A stretch of DNA of 64,000 nt from Undaria pinnatifida (lineage: Eukaryota > Sar > Phaeophyceae > Laminariales > Alariaceae): contig JABAKD010000002.1 of the NCBI GenBank assembly GCA_012845835.1, positions 12,007,120 to 12,071,119 of the forward strand. Reading direction: 5' to 3'. The notes under the pieces were generated by a model, which saw nothing but the letters and a program-made list of their open reading frames with translations, made no database searches and was not told where the DNA came from. Positions 32,591 through 46,000 of the stretch are shown piece by piece. A program made the position numbers and the translations under genes. The first letter of the stretch is position 1. Each line of letters starts with the position of its first letter.

Positions 32591-35500
32591 TAAACACACT
32601 TAGAAGGGTTCCAAAGGCGTTATCCATCTGGAGAGCGTGGGCCTACCATTCCACGACATATACCTATAGCGGTGATTGTGCCTTCCCCCCCCCGCCCCCC
32701 CTCCCCTGGCTCCCCTCCGTCTCCCCCCTCCCTCCGCTATTTAGTTGGCTGGGCATAGTTTAGAGTTCACCGTTCGTTTTGTATGTTTTGCTCGGCGCTT
32801 GGCTTGGCTTGGCTCATTTTGTTTTTTTCTCCTCGCCTCCCCATGTTGAATTTATCGTTTTAGTTTTTTTTTTTAATGGTTCGGTTTGCAAAGTAGTCGG
32901 ACCTGGTCTGCCACCAAGGAATGAACAGTGTGATGTGTAGGTAACGCTGGAATGATAAACAATGTTGTTCGAGTTAAGCCGCGGAAGAAAGAAGGGGGGA
33001 ATAAGGAGGGGGAGGGGGAGGGGGGGGGGGGGGGGGAGAGAGCGCTTGTAGGAATGAGTCACTTGTTGCGCTGTAAGAATAGGACGATCGATGGTTGTAT
33101 TGTTGATTGGCTCATTGGTTGACTGGCTGTTGATCCCCTCGCCATGGAGAACACAGGAGCTGTCCCCGCGCGATTTTATTGGTTGGATTGATCGGACGGT
33201 TTCAAACAGGGAGGGGGGGGGGGCACGCGGAGTCTTTTCAAACCATGAGAGGGGGAGGGGGGGATTCGGGACGGTTTTCGGACATGCTTTTTTTTTTTGC
33301 CGAAATTGTTGACGGCAAGAGACTACTGTTTCAGCCTCGATTCCGCAAAAGGTGATGGCTGAGGGGTGCGATGCGTTGCACAGAGTGTGACTACCCCGGT
33401 GACACACAACGCAGAGCGGTGCCGTGCATCTTGGAGTGTTGTTGTAAGCACGATTATGTACACAGGCTGAAGGGTGGGGGTGTCGACACGATCTATGGGT
33501 ACGTGGGAGTTGCTGGGTCGTAAGCAATAACTACAGTGATGGCGCCAGCGGCAGGAGCAGTAACAGCAGCAACTAAAGCCGCCAAAGCAACAGTAACAGC
33601 AGCTAGCAGCTAGCGGACGGAAGCAATAGTTGCAGCAGTGGCTATTAATAGCAGCAGCCGCAGTTATGGCGGCCGCAGCAGCAACAACAGCAACAGTCGC
33701 TTCCTTGTGAGGGTGCCTAGTTGGTGGTGTGGTTCCTTGTTTTCCTTCGCGGTGCACCACCTCTATTGCATTTGGTCGCCAAGGGCGAATTCTAACAATA
33801 GAAAACGGTTCGTTTCTTGCGGTTTTGCGGGCCGATCCCAAATATTTACGATTTGACCGTTTTTGTTTTCGTTTTTTGGCGTGTTTTACGTTTTTTCGCC
33901 AACAGTTGCCTTGAATTTGTTTGTGTCCCATCTCGCGCCCGCGTTGCGCCGTTTGTGTGTTGTGTTGGTTGGCAGCGCACGTATTTTAGCCACAGGTGTG
34001 GGGGAGGGTTCGGGTGCACTGCTGCTGCCTGCTGCAGCTGTTGGTGTTGTTTGTTGCTGCTACCCGCTCTGCTGTTGTTGCGCTAGACTGCAAACACCGC
34101 AAACATAATTTCTTGAAAAATACTGATAACGTGATTTGATGTGATGATCAACTTACCATGGTTGATTGTGATGGGTGGATTAATTGAATTGTTGACTGGT
34201 GTGTTGCGTTATGGACAAGGCAGAGACAGCAATTATTGGATGGCTCTATTAATAATAGGCAAATAAATACTATTATTGTACCTACTGTATGATAAGGACA
34301 ACATGATAGGAGACCTGTATTCGTCGGGTCACTGAGAGTTGGTAGCTGAATCTCCGAGAGTCTGTCTGAATAAAAAAGTATAGGCCATAAAACGGTGATT
34401 TCTACGCTGCTTAGTATACGGTACACAGAGGGAAAATAAATCAGCTCAAAGCCCAACGATCGACAAATTTACGGTACACCGACTCCAATCTCCGCGATAT
34501 ACCGTGTTGTGGCGAACGGCCCTCGTCTTCGAGTTGAAATTATCGGACGAGCGACCCGCGATAAACCCCGTTAACCATGCTGCTCTTGCAATGTAAGCAA
34601 ATCACGAACGCCAGCCGATGCCAGGAAAAAGCCGAACCAATCTCCTGGGCAAGCCTCACCACGGCTCATCCAGAGGGCAAAGCTCACAGCCACTACTACA
34701 TCATCCCAGGCTAGTACTGAAAGGGAAATATAGAAGTTCATTAATTTATCAAACCCCGTTGTCCGCTGGAAACAGCGGAGGCTATCGCTGAGCACGACAG
34801 TCATTTAGTTCAAAGAACATCTCCCGTACGAGAGGAGACGGGACAACACAACACTTTCATTAAAAACAGGGCAACTCGATAACATACCTAGGCGGAGGCA
34901 TGGGTCTTGCGTGTGTGTGTGTGTCCAGATCAAAATCGAATACGCGCGTGTTATCGTACATCAGCCATGTTTATGATTACTCTCGCGCGTGGTGACGTCT
35001 TGTATCCGGCATGAAAAGCACACCGTGGAACAGCAGGGCAACGCCCATCGTTGGCGCTGCACTATACAGTCATACAGTAAATAGTAACACCTGGAGTACA
35101 GTAGGGGAACAGCGCGGATGCATTCTACGCATGATAAGGGGTAGCCAGGGCCTGTCTTTATGAAGCTCAAAACTTACTTGAAGAGCTCGTATACCTTCCA
35201 AAAACTGACTTTCAGATTTATTAAGTGAGGTGGAACCCGATGAACAACCCCATGGTACATTGCCAACCTAAAGCTATCACGGCCTAACTCGAAAGAGTGG
35301 TTTGTCCCCATGTCGGTAGTGCGGCGCTAAAAGGGCTAACAAACTACACACCATACTTGGTGCACGGCTCGGGGGTCATTTTTGGGGGCCTGTTTTTGCA
35401 GCGAAACTCCTTCCTCGGGGCCACTCGCGCGAGTGACTTCCCAGCGGTCCTTTGCTGTGTCTTAATCTTTCGTGCTGTTTTAAAAGTGTCTGCACTCTAT

Positions 35501-37140
35501 GAATCCGCAATGGCGATGGTAAGCTACGCTGATGCTCCAACAAAAACGCCTCAAATGTATTGTCTTTTGTTCCCGTTAGGCAAAGAGTCCCTCGTGCGAG
35601 TGGCTCAAAATCGGATGTGAAAAGGGAGTGTACCCTCTCCTGCCCTAGCCTCGGTCTGGAATGATACTTCCAAGTATTCTGACAATGACGGGTAGGTCCG
35701 ACTGATTCTACCATAGATCCCTCCAAAACCAGCGATCTTCTTTAACGAACGTTTCATGGGTGCTCGGCACGAGGAAGGATGCTATGAAGATACAATCTTC
35801 AGCGGACGTTTTTCAAATTTTATAAAATCTTACATATATTTTCTTTAAGGGACCATTGATCGAACGATGACGTCGGGGGGGTAAGGGGCGCACCGTTTTC
35901 CAGGAGATACGGCCGGTATCATAGGAGCTGGTTTCAAAACCGGCGATTTCGTTGAAGAAAAGTTTGGGGGGCTACCGTAGTAAGACTCGTCCCCAGTCAA
36001 TAACGCGTAACCCTTTTAGCATGTTTAGCACCGCACTCCCGACATGTGGGGACAAAAAACTTGGAGTTAGAGGTATTAAGGTATACCACTTTTTGGCTTT
36101 TAGCACAGCACTCGACATGGGGACAAAACACTTGAGAGTTGTTAGACTAGGAAAACACTGCCGCAGTTGGAAATGGGTTAAGAAGCCCCACCAGAGGCAG
36201 AAAAATGATGCCCTCAAAAAAGAGCTAGGACCTCTCTTGTTGCTATTTCATTCATTTGCCATTCGACACATAATGCGCAGCGTTGGTGTGTATCTCAACG
36301 ATCAAAAACATGATGACAATCATTTAGCGTTGGGTTGCGAAAGCAACTGAGTTAAATCGACACACGACGCGTATGAAAATACGTGGAAGTGTGGTGAGCT
36401 TAAGCTTTATTTTTCCCCATCCGCCGAAGGATGAAAAAAAAAAGAAAAAAAAAAAAAACACCGAAAATCCTGACCATGAAAAGTAAAAGCGCAAAACAAT
36501 GAATCCAACAAATCCAGCCCCAACTGCTTGTTATCATACGCAGTCCGTCGTGGGTGTGGCCGGGCAATCGGTTTGGGACGTTGTCATTTAATAGGAGTTA
36601 TTAGGACAACGTATTCAACAATCAACAACAACGACGCATACTAGATATCCGTCCATGTCCTCCTGGCCCCACCCCACCCAGTCACCAGGGCAAAGCCCCG
36701 CCCCCCATGCACTTCCAAGTAGGCACAAGGTGCCGAAGTCGGTTCTTGGAAGGATGCAGTTCACCCTTCATGTAACTCGCCGAACACCTCACCGGGTTTC
36801 GTGCTTGGTGCAAGTAATGTCTGCCTGGTTGGTGAAAACCCGACGTGCCCCGTCCCGGCATAGTAGGGATGCGAGGATCTATGGTCACACGACTACGGCC
36901 ATGCACAAACTGAGTACGTCGTACCCCCTCCCCCCACCCCCCCCCATGCACTTCCGAAAAAGGTTGCTATCTCTATCGTAACACATGTCCAAGGCAACGC
37001 ATACCGTCGGCTGCATCATAAATATAACCCCGCTAGAGGGGGAAACAGATAGCGCTACCGGTTGGTACGCAAAACGAGTAAAAAAATTGTATACATGAAG
37101 CCAAAAGGGCTAAATTTCATTACACCAATAATTACGTGTA
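32591..37140. other. intergenic region between the two convergent genes (3' side), no gene recognised
   Basis: Holds a G-run near 33008-33040, a CAG-like triplet patch at 33540-33690, a CACTCGCGCGAGTGAC palindrome near 35425 (also at 38715), and the repeats listed separately. The minus-strand ORF around 34571-34804 has no recognisable motif. Confidence 0.5.
36007..36185. mobile_element. short repeat family with GTTAACCCTTTTAGC ends
   Basis: CCGCACTCCCGACATGTGGG, ACAAAACACTTGGAGTTAGA and GGAAATGGGTTAAG occur here and at 37860-38020 (inverted). Shorter copies are near 4513, 29630, 35300, 44465, 47690, 54220 and 63415. It is the most frequent short repeat in the window. Confidence 0.65.
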
Positions 37141-37449
37141 TCAATTGCCTGCGTGCAGACAGACAGTGGATGCTATCGCCGAGCACGCCACACCTACACC
37201 GTCCTCTTCCCGGAGAAGATCTCTGTATCGCCTCGCCGACTCCCGCACCCCCGGCAACAACACCGCCTCCACGGCACCATCGAAACCCTCGCGGGTAACC
37301 CCATTCCCATTTCCTGCTGCTTTGGAGGGCACTGGGGCCCCAGGAACCCCATTTCCTGCTGCTTTGGGGACCATCGAGCCCCCCCCTCCCCCCCCGACTG
37401 GACGGGGAAGGGTTCCTTGGACACGCATGCCCACCCCCATGTGTTGCAC
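37141..37449 (-). CDS. glycosyltransferase exon 10 (C-terminus and stop)
   Basis: 309 nt from acceptor AATGGCAG to a TGA at 37143-37141. It encodes [18 protein letters not shown], then a Gly/Pro/Ala-rich loop containing the repeated motif KAAGNG. The C-terminal helices follow ([40 protein letters not shown]). The acidic EEDG near the end is a common feature of MGT-type enzymes. Confidence 0.9.
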   Translation of the reverse strand: MQHMGVGMRVQGTLPRPVGGGGGGSMVPKAAGNGVPGAPVPSKAAGNGNGVTREGFDGAVEAVLLPGVRESARRYRDLLREEDGVGVACSAIASTVCLHAGN

Positions 37450-40400
37450 CTGCCATTGAGCGTTGTACGGTGGGGGGTGGGATGGGGACGCGAACTACGA
37501 TGTTGGTAGCATTTTCTGGCAAAAAAAATCTGAATGACGGCGTTACTCGAAACCCAGGTATCATCTAATCAAGATTAGGATAGACAATAGCGAAACGAAA
37601 AAAAGTGCAGAAAGGAGGCAGTACCTAAATTGAAAAGATGCGGGGAAAGCAAAGTGGGGAAATGGTTGGCAGAGGGCCATAAGAGAGATACTACTGCTTT
37701 GTGGAAGAATAATCGACATATATCGGAACGGAATCTACACCATATTGTCGGAGGGCAAAAAAATATATATATATATTTTTTTACACGCTAAAGCAACTAA
37801 TAATAACATCTACGGAATCCCATTTTTTTACAAGCTAAAGCAGTCCATTTTCAACTCCAAAAGTGTTTTCCTAGCCTAACTCCAAGTGTTTTGTCCCCAT
37901 GTCGGGAGTGCGGTGCTAAAAGCCAAAAAGTGGTATACCTTAACACCTCTAACTCCATTTTTTTTGTCCGCCACATGTCGGGAGTGCGGCACTAAACATG
38001 CTAAAAGAGGGTTAAGCGACTCCTACGGGACATGGTTGACTAGGAATCCTAGGGGTGTCGCATTCTGAAAAGGGGGAAACGCTAATAATTAGACACCGCG
38101 CAAGCAACACGCACGAAACACCGAGACGCGTGCTACGATAGAGATGCACCACATATTTTCTGAGGTTTCTCGATTTAGAAGCTCAAGAACTCGCCCAAAA
38201 AAAAACTGATTCGGAGAGAAAAAAAAGCTGCCACGACCGGATGAAACTTCCCATGGCCTGTAGGGTACGTATACAACCAGAATCATGCCAAAAACTAATC
38301 GATTCCCGACGATTTTGGGTTGAGGAGCCCCGTCCTTCAGAAAACGTTTCATACACAAACTGCTCCCACTATTGTAGCAAGTGTCCCGAACAGCCCAAAC
38401 CAGTTTAAAGTTTACTTTATGCCTGGTGGACTAGTAGTAGAGCATGGGATTCCCCATGCCACCAAGGCTACGGCAGGTAGGGGGGATGTTACGACGGTGT
38501 TATGATCATGTTATGATCATGTTATGGTACCCCCGTTTTCACTATCAATACCGGGTTTGAGCCACTCGCACCGGTGACTCCGTACCTCACGGGCAAGAAG
38601 ACTTTAGGTATACCTTTTTTTGGCGCGGTGTAGCTTGCCATTCCATTGCGGCTTCATGTAGCGGATTCAGACCGCGCGAAAGCTTAAGATCGCAAAGGAA
38701 CGGGGGGGGGGTCACTCGCGCGAGTGACACCCGTCCACTAGTGCTGCAAAAAAATCCCGCAGAATTGACCGTCCTACCGAAGCCTGGGTCATGTGTATAA
38801 GCTTACACTTTTTTTTTCTCACAGGTTCAACTTGGGTGCTAACGCTATAGAGCTGCTCAAGTCAAAAACGGGTCTCAGAAAAACTAAGGTGGACCCCAAC
38901 CGCGGCATACGTCCATTCCACTCCGAAACATGAGCTAAACCGTACAGATATTCATGAATAAAATACGCCATTTAACCACCAACTTACCATCTACCTGCTA
39001 TCTGGTATGTCGTACCTGATCCGCAAAGAAGAACTGGTCGAAGGCGAACGGAACTACCACCTGCACTGCGCCGGCCCTAAGAGAAAAAATATGCAGAACG
39101 ATGCATCACACACAGGCCCAAAACAGAAAAAGTGGAAACCCAGTAAGAGGGGGGCGGGGGGGAGGGGGGGGTGTACTCTTTTCATGCATAGCTGCAGTCT
39201 GAAGACCATAGACCCTCGCATCCCTACATTGCGGGAACGCAGCATGTCGGGGGTTCACCGACCAGGCAGAGACATCGCGTGCACCAAGCGCGAAGCGCCG
39301 TGAGCTGTTCGGCAAGTCGCATGAAGGATGAGCTGCATCGTACTAAGAATCACTTGTGAGGCCATTTCTTAAACAGTAGGATTCCGCCAGTCGAAAACGG
39401 CCCTTTTCGACTGGACTTTTTTTCGACTGGATTCTTCTGGTCCTTCTTATCGTCAGTCGAGTCGATTTTATAGTTGTTGTGCTCTGCCTAGAGGCGGTTG
39501 GTGTGAGGGAGTACTGCTGTACGGCAGTCGAAATCGGTTGGTAGCTTTGTGCTTCGCGCTTCCTCCGCGAGCAACGGCTCGGCGAACCCTCGTCCCAGCG
39601 AGTTGGTGGCTTTGGGCTTAGCCGAAAGCCGCCAAAGCTACTTTCGTGGAGTTGCACTCAGCCGAGAGCCGCCAAAGCTACAGCAGGCGCAGCAGTTGTT
39701 GGCAGCATGGGATCGATACCGCGCGCTGCTGCCGTCGTGTGATACACGCTGCTGGCGAGCGGAACTAGGAATGCGCCACGCTGACTTGCTGCGAGAAGCA
39801 ACAAACAGCAGTGATAGCCAAGCCAGCGTCAGCGCTTGGATGATACTGCTGTGTGGTACCTGGTATGGGTCTATGGCCGTGTGGCCGTGTGGGTGTGTTT
39901 GGTGGTGGGATGAGCGATTCGATCGGTTCAAAAAACACGTGTAAAACTTGTTCGACTGAGTTTTTCGACTGGAGGATCCAGTCGAAATACTTTTTTTTGG
40001 GATGTGAGCAAGATAAGTTCTTACTTCTAATGAAATATTGGACCATTTCTTACTCGGAATGAGAGTACGCCATTTCCTTACTTGAAATGAGAGAACGAGA
40101 TTTATTTACTTGGAATCAGCGTAGGACCTATTCTTACTTGGCCTGAGAGCGGGACATGTCTTGCTTGGAATGAGAGTAGCATAAATTCTGCCCTATTTTA
40201 TAAAAGTTATTCTAAACACGTCAGCTATGAGTTCGACAATTTTACGGTGGATGGTCATCTCTGCAAGCTGCATGAAAAACCGGCCGCTCATTTTTATTTT
40301 GATAAGATGTACTGGTATTATCCTTTCAATGTGTACGACTCCTACGCATGTTGCCAGGGTGAGCCATCAACAACAAACAGTTATCAATAATAACAAAGGT

Positions 40401-43035
40401 AGCTACTATACGTCCTTCATCTCAAGGTAGTAAGTTGTTACGATTCGTCGCCATGTAGCAGCAGTGTGGGGCTTCAGAGCTAACACACAAGTGTCGAAAA
40501 ACAAACGACAATTACAGCGTTGGACGCACACAAGGCAACCCGGGCTTCTGGAGTACGGGGAGGGGCAATCTGAAGTGCAACGGAAATGAGCTGTACCACA
40601 AGCGAGGGGCATGGTGATACACTTATACTGCGGCAAGTTACGTATTCCTTCGTAGACGCGTGAATAAATCGCGCAGTCGTCTTTTTTTTCGCTCAAAATG
40701 AGATAATCTTGCGCCGTAGCACACAGCGGTTGACGGCACGACGGTTTCAAGTAGTCACCGGCGCGATTGTCTAGGAAAGGCCTTTATGCAATACAGTGGG
40801 TACCCCGGTTCAAGAGCACCCCGTGATGAGCAGAAACAAGCGCTCTTACCTACACATTACTCCTATCGGAAGTTGGAAATATATAGCTTTTAGTATACGC
40901 GGGACATGCCGATTTAACCGCTCCTAAGTCCCGAATGCTCTTGTCCTGGGCGTTCTTAAACCGGGGTACCCAACGCAGTAGTCCCTCTGTTGTGCCGGTA
41001 TGTGCACTTTAGAGTAAAATACCGGCACTATATCGGCAACCGGAGCTACTCCACCTACTTCCACCATTGGTTGTTCCATCTGTTCCAAGTTCCAAGCGAT
41101 TTCAAAGGCACTGTAGCACTACTCAACCGGCACCGTAAAGGGTGCTGTACGCTACTGTTAATAGGTACAGCATTAATAGGTACAGCATCGCAGCCCCGCG
41201 GTGGTCCCACCACCTCTGTGGTGTACATTTCTGGGCACCGCAATGCAGCTGAGCGTGGGGTCAGAAGTCTCTAAAACTGCACCCGTGCTTTCTGGGGGAA
41301 ATAACTTGGAAAAATCGTTGGATGTTTTTTGTTGTAGTACTACTGTATTGATGGCCAGAGCAATAAAAAGGGTCTACTAAGGGTCGTTCCTAACGAGCGC
41401 AAACAAACTCACGAATACTGACAAAACGTCACAATTCTTGACATTCTGAAATTCTGAAATGTCGCATTTTCAAAAACACAAAATCACGCTTCTTTCGTCA
41501 GGAATCCTGACACAATTTTTTACGGAAAGTGTCGAAACGATTCAAAGTCCGGCCGGATTCCTGACAAATATCACGATTCGCGAAAATGTCACGTTTTTTT
41601 TCGTCACGATTCCTGACGTTTGTTGTGTTCGCTAGGAACGACCCTAACACCGTTACCTTTGTTATATTTATATGTTCCCTTCGACAGAGCAATTTATAGC
41701 GGTATTACTACTACCTCAGCGCAGCCCCGGTGGTCCCACTGCCTCCGTGATGTACAATTCCTCGGCACCGATGAAACAGCCAATCATGGGGTAAGAAATC
41801 TTCTTCCGTGAGGTCGAGGAGGCTGGTGTCTACTGCCGCTACTGCTGCAGTTGCTGCTGGTGCCATTTTCGCTTCCGCTTCTGCTGCTACTGCCTGTGCT
41901 GCCACTACTTGCGCTGCCACTGCTTGTGATGTTACCGCTTGTGCTGCTGCTGGTGTTGTTGCTCCTCGTGTTGTTGCTGCTGGTGCTGCTGGTGCTGCTG
42001 GTGCTACTGCTGTTGTTGTTACTGCTGCTGGTGTTGCTGTTACTGCTGCTCGTAGCGGATCATGGCCAGTGGCTGTTGGTAGTAGAATAACAGCGACACC
42101 AGCTTTTTCGAGACTGGAGACGGCCATAGACAATATCCTGTCAGGGTTCTAATAGGAGGGAGGGAGGGAGATAGGGAGATGGGGAAGGAGGAGGAAGATA
42201 TGCATATCGACAGATAGAGAGACAGGGAGGGGGATACGGAGGGAAGGATGAGGGAGGGGAGGAAGAGGGGATGAAGAAGATGTATAAATCGACAGAGAGA
42301 GAGGTAAATTGAGCGGGAGAGGGAGGGAAGGAGTGATCCGGGGGGCGGGATCAGGTTGGACCACAACCCCCTAACGCAGCAAGGCTCTGCCACAACATCA
42401 ATACCACGATGTTTATCTCACCTCCACCAAGCCCAGGGCCGGCATGGACCCCAATCCCACGCAAAACACGGCCTTCCGCCTCGCGTCGCACTCCCTCAGG
42501 AATCGGACGAGACGGTCCGGCGGTGCGTAGTGGGGCGACAGTGCCTTGAACGACCAGAACCCGCAAACATCTGCCTGGAAAAAATATATTTTGGCCGCAT
42601 AAGAAAGCACTAAACAATTAAATTAATAGGAGTCTATGTGCTTATCACTCACTATTCATACTGATAATATGAGGTTAGGGTAGGGTTAGGGTAGGATAGA
42701 GACATGATGGTAATGAGGAATCTGACAAGACCGTTCGGCGGTCGGTAGTGAGGTGGCAGTCCCGTGACAGACCAGAAGCCGTCAACGCCGGCCTGAAGGA
42801 GTTTTGGTCGCGGGAAAAAAAGTCAAGCGTCCATCACTCACCGCTGTTAACATAGGGTTAGGGTTGGGGTTAGGGTCTGTGGACCTATTGATAGATTCAT
42901 GCTGATGACAATAATGGTGATTGTTGCGGTAATGGCGATGGTGGTGATGATAATGGTGATGATGATTATTGATGACGATGACAATGATTATGATGATGGG
43001 GACGGTGATGATGGATGGTGACGACGCTGATGACG

Positions 43036-43067
<32 letters not shown>

Positions 43068-46000
43068 GATGGTGATGATGATGACGATAATGGTGATGGT
43101 CGTGATGACAACGATAATAACGACAATTACGATGATGACAGCGACGATGATCACCACGGTGATGATGCCGACCACGACTAAGATGACACACGTGTTGCCG
43201 TCAAAAGCATTCACGCATTGGACAAATCATGGTCCAGTTAACTAAGTAACCTAGACCATACATTTGCCGTTTCGACATGTCGTGCAAGAGCCGTGACATA
43301 CATATCACACGCAGAAAACAAGTGCGCAAGCGCCGTGTCACACAGATCCCACCCCGCGAGCGTGGTCCAAATCGTGCAGATCAAATAAATCCGAGATTAT
43401 GTCTTCCCCTAGAGAACTAGATAATGTAAATAAGGGGAAACACAACTCAGGGACCCACCAGCCCCAAAATAATCCAGGCTACTACGGAGCGTTGAGGATT
43501 GTGTAGAGAAAGAAGAGTTGCTCGTTTGCTCGATCGGGGCTTTTGTATGCGTTTTCCAGACGCAAGCTATCAAATATCAAATCTTCAAACAACGGACTTC
43601 CGATGTGCTTAATACCTGTCCCTCGCCTTGTCTGGCTTGTATCAACTTGATCAGGATCGTGCAGCTCATACAATCAGGGACGCCCCGAAATACCTACATC
43701 ATGGACTGAGGATCTATCTGACCTGCCCGGTGTGTGAGAAGATCTTCAAAATGAGGGAATACCTGTCCCGAAATGTATACATGATACAAACCAGGCATAC
43801 TATTTTCTCCGAAATATCTACCTCACACGGACCACGAATCTGTCTGCTCCGGAAGAACTAGTTCATATAACATCTATCTACCCCGAAAGATCTTCATTAC
43901 ACACCTGGTAAAATCTATCTGGTCTGTTCAATGTGCGAATACGCTTCTCTCACCTTGTCTGGCCAGTAGCCCGGACGAGGTAAAAGAGCGGGACTAACTC
44001 CGAATAAAGCAGGGGGTGCTGGCGGCAGACTTGAGGGGCAGGTGGGGGGGGGGGCGGGGTGACGAGAGGGGTTGAGGTGTGCGGTGAGGAAGGGTGAGAA
44101 AGTAGGGGGGGGGGGGGGGAGGTGGCGAGGTGGAGGTTGGGCGGGAGGGGGGGGGTGACGAGGGGGTGAGGTGTGCCGTGAGGTGGGGTGGGAAATAGGG
44201 GGGGGAGGGGGGGCAAGGTTGGGGTTGGGGGGGGAGGGGGGGGGGGCGCGTGCCGGGGGGGGGAAGACGGGGGGCATTAGGCGTGTCGCTTCAACACACG
44301 CACACCTGTTGATTCCCACCGCTGCTGTCGAGGGGAACGCCGACCAGCCTCGGGCGAGTCGCCACCGTCGGTAACGAGGCAAGAACAGCGGCAGCATCCA
44401 CAGCTCCAAATCGGCCCTCGTAATCTGCGTTTTACGTTTTCGTTTTTTTCGTTTATACCACGTTAATCCCTTCAGAAGACGTTTTCTGGGACAGTATAAC
44501 TTGGAATTAGTATGGGATTGTTTTGGCAGCAGTAACCAGGTTAGAACCGCTTCAAAGCTGCGCCCCTATTTACTTTGGATTCATTATTTTTACTACTGTG
44601 AATTGGTTTTCGCAGCGATAGAAGGGTTCAGACACATGCAAGACCCGTGAGCGACTTGGGGTGGGGTAGGGTGGAAGGGGTGTCAGGCGGAGGGGTAGGG
44701 CGGGGGGGGGTAGAGTGGAGGATAGGGTAAGGCGGAGGGGTAGGTCGGGGGTGGGGTAGGGTGGGTGGGGGGGGCGTTGTGGGTACTCATTTGTTGCTTG
44801 CCTAAGTCGTTTGACCATTGATCACGAATCGCTTTCGAGGCGGAGCACCGTTCGCACTTCTAACAGAGACACCTCCAACATTTGGGGCAGAGGGGGGGAG
44901 GGTACTCGTTTGTTGCTTGCCTTAGTAATTTGACCATTGACCACGCATCCCTTTCGCGACGGACCACCCGCTCCTATTCCGAACAGAGACCCCTCCAACA
45001 TTTGGGCGCTCATTACGTTTGTTCCACATATGATATGGAAAAAAAATGCATGTCTTATCTCCTTCCTCTTCGGCCGTCTGTGCCCACCATCTATCTCTTA
45101 GGATAGCGATCCTTCTCTCGCTACTATCTAGTGTGCCAAACTCCTTCAATGTCACATCCGTCTATTTTCCTCATCTCCTCGAACACGTTCCGATCCTCCT
45201 TGTGCAGTTCACGTTCTTCCACTGTGAGTTTTACTCTCGTCTGCACTCTACGCGCGTTCTTCCTGTTCCACCCGACTACTGGTATGTATACCTCTTTCTT
45301 CGTTCTGGCAGGTCCAGTTCCCCTACGAAAAAAAAACAGTTTCAGCTTTTTCGCATCGTCGACTGGGCCATCCATGCAATTACATTTTTATTCCTGCCGG
45401 TATTATCTTCTCTTAAAGCCTCATATATCTCTGACTGTTCCTCCTCTTTCACCTTATTTATTAGCGCTAGCCTTTCGCTTACTTCTAAAGTTCCGTTTAC
45501 TTCTGTCTTGATTGAACCCCTCAAACTTCTCTATGGAGAGCGTATTTTCTTGGTGTCCTCTTAGGTCCTTCCACACTTTCTCGACTACGCTATCTCATCT
45601 TATTCCAGCTCGCCTTATGTTACTTTTTCCCATGCAGCCCTGTCAGCTATGGCTGGCAACCTCTTTTTTGGCAAGTTCCTCACTTTATATTGCTATTTCA
45701 ACTTCCTCACGTCTCTAATTGTTTTCAAGTGGGTACGTTCCCAGTTCTGCTCTTAGTACTGTATTACTCGTCGTATTCGAGCATCCTAGTACTCTTTCGG
45801 CTGCTGTCATCTGTAACGTTTTCAGCTGTTTTGCGAACTTCGTACTCCCTTCCCATGCTTTCCTTGCATATTCTAGCTTTGGTGAAATCTGCTTCGCGAA
45901 ACTTCGCATTCCCTTCCCATACTTCTCTTGCACATTCCAGCTTTGGTAAGATCACAACAACAACAATCAGAATACATATGACAGTCCTAGTGTCAAGAGT

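Noticed and set aside
34571-34804. Minus-strand ORF ending in a Trp/Phe-rich stretch, considered as a glycosyltransferase exon
   Set aside because: It lies beyond the gene's stop codon and has no motif match; the complete ten-exon model does not need it.
38562-38934. Possible plus-strand exon pair (38562-38607 and 38825 on) inside glycosyltransferase intron 9
   Set aside because: The acceptor before 38825 is good and the phases fit, but the frame stops after about 21 codons ([20 protein letters not shown]) and no further exons were found.
45046-45564. 172-codon plus-strand ORF, Ser/Leu-rich
   Set aside because: Antisense of the decayed LINE 2, whose minus strand carries recognisable RT-associated fragments.
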